DNA of 64,000 nt from NCBI GenBank assembly GCA_016720345.1, contig JADKKV010000002.1:124001-188000 (forward strand), given 5' to 3'. A model generated the notes under the pieces. The model did no database searches, was not told the origin of the DNA, and worked only from the letters and a program-made list of their open reading frames with translations. Source of the DNA: Thermomonas sp. (GTDB taxonomy: Bacteria; Pseudomonadota; Gammaproteobacteria; Xanthomonadales; Xanthomonadaceae). The translations under genes were made by a program, and so were the position numbers. Of the stretch, positions 63,769 to 64,000 are shown one piece after another; the first letter of the stretch is position 1; every line of letters begins with the position of its first letter.

Positions 63769-63779
63769 GAAGCGATTCG

Positions 63780-64000
63780 ATGACCGACCCCACCCACACC
63801 GACGAAAACCACCTGATCGCCGAGCGCCGCGCCAAGCTCGCGGCGCTGCGCGAGCAGGGCATCGCCTTCCCGAACGATTTCCGCCGCGCCGATTTCGCCG
63901 GCGACCTGCAGGATGAATTCATCGATGCGGACACCTGGACCGGCGAGGCGCTGGAAGCCAGCGGCCGCCGGGTGGCGATCGCCGGCCGCCTGCTGGCCAA
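63780..64000 (+). CDS. lysS: Lysyl-tRNA synthetase, N-terminal fragment
   Basis: The first 73 codons, running off the right edge. It begins [20 protein letters not shown] with [20 protein letters not shown] and [12 protein letters not shown], the start of the OB-fold anticodon domain of class II LysRS. prfB-lysS adjacency is the same as in E. coli. It starts 12 nt after the palindromic repeat. Confidence 0.93.
   Translation, partial: MTDPTHTDENHLIAERRAKLAALREQGIAFPNDFRRADFAGDLQDEFIDADTWTGEALEASGRRVAIAGRLLA

Overview
The window is a chromosomal piece of a high-GC gammaproteobacterium, most likely of the family Xanthomonadaceae/Lysobacteraceae (Lysobacter, Luteimonas or Thermomonas-like); the genus cannot be fixed from sequence reading alone. 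Pointers are the very high third-position GC, the 180-kDa type NAD-glutamate dehydrogenase, the split methionine synthase, the bacterial kynurenine pathway, the gene order dapB-carA-carB-greA-(mutase-like)-recJ-prfB-lysS, and 'GTAGGAGCG...' palindromic extragenic repeats. About sixty genes are packed with little spacing. I see no rRNA, tRNA, CRISPR, prophage, insertion sequence or plasmid genes, so this is core chromosome.

Layout. 1-4.4 kb: the end of fumC converges on a minus-strand operon made of a small secreted protein, a YtrA-type GntR repressor, an ABC ATPase, an ABC permease and two DUF2884 (YggN-like) exported proteins, with one clear promoter/operator. 4.4-9.2 kb (plus): a periplasmic glutathione peroxidase, two exported FKBP-type prolyl isomerases, UDP-glucose dehydrogenase, slyX, DUF2058. 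9.2-15.1 kb (minus): an ArsR-methyltransferase fusion, methionine synthase split into two overlapping genes, and a prephenate dehydrogenase. 15.3-23.4 kb (plus): acyl-CoA dehydrogenase, NAD-glutamate dehydrogenase, NAD kinase, cytosolic 5'-nucleotidase. 23.4-35.1 kb (minus): a small DUF2939 protein and exonuclease I, preceded by a long tight run: asnS, two small unknown genes, an SDR, then the lower kynurenine pathway (aminomuconate-semialdehyde dehydrogenase, beta-carbonic anhydrase, RidA-type aminomuconate deaminase, 3-hydroxyanthranilate dioxygenase, ACMS decarboxylase, kynureninase, kynurenine monooxygenase).

35.2-42.2 kb (plus): A-type Fe-S carrier, rpsF-rpsR-rplI with a leader resembling the S6:S18 autoregulatory RNA, dnaB with a perfect DnaA box upstream, alanine racemase, a wax-ester synthase/DGAT, an OmpA-like lipoprotein. 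42.4-51.8 kb: tmRNA with smpB, ratA, rnfH, bamE, fur, recN, then hrcA-grpE-dnaK-dnaJ with two sigma-32-type promoters. 51.9-64 kb (plus): DUF1631 protein, dapB, carAB, greA, a mutase-like gene, recJ, prfB with its programmed +1 frameshift, a palindromic repeat, and the start of lysS.

How it fits together: tryptophan carbon is channelled from kynurenine through 3-hydroxyanthranilate to 2-aminomuconate, with the CO2 released by ACMS decarboxylase plausibly handled by the co-encoded carbonic anhydrase; tmRNA/SmpB rescue, heat-shock chaperones and ribosomal/replication genes form the housekeeping part. The features I would look at first are the YtrA/ABC/DUF2884 operon, the carbonic anhydrase and Tyr-less SDR in the kynurenine run, the repeated placement of a -10-like hexamer exactly 6 nt before start codons (suggesting leaderless mRNAs), and a short AT-rich codon island inside the wax-ester synthase gene.
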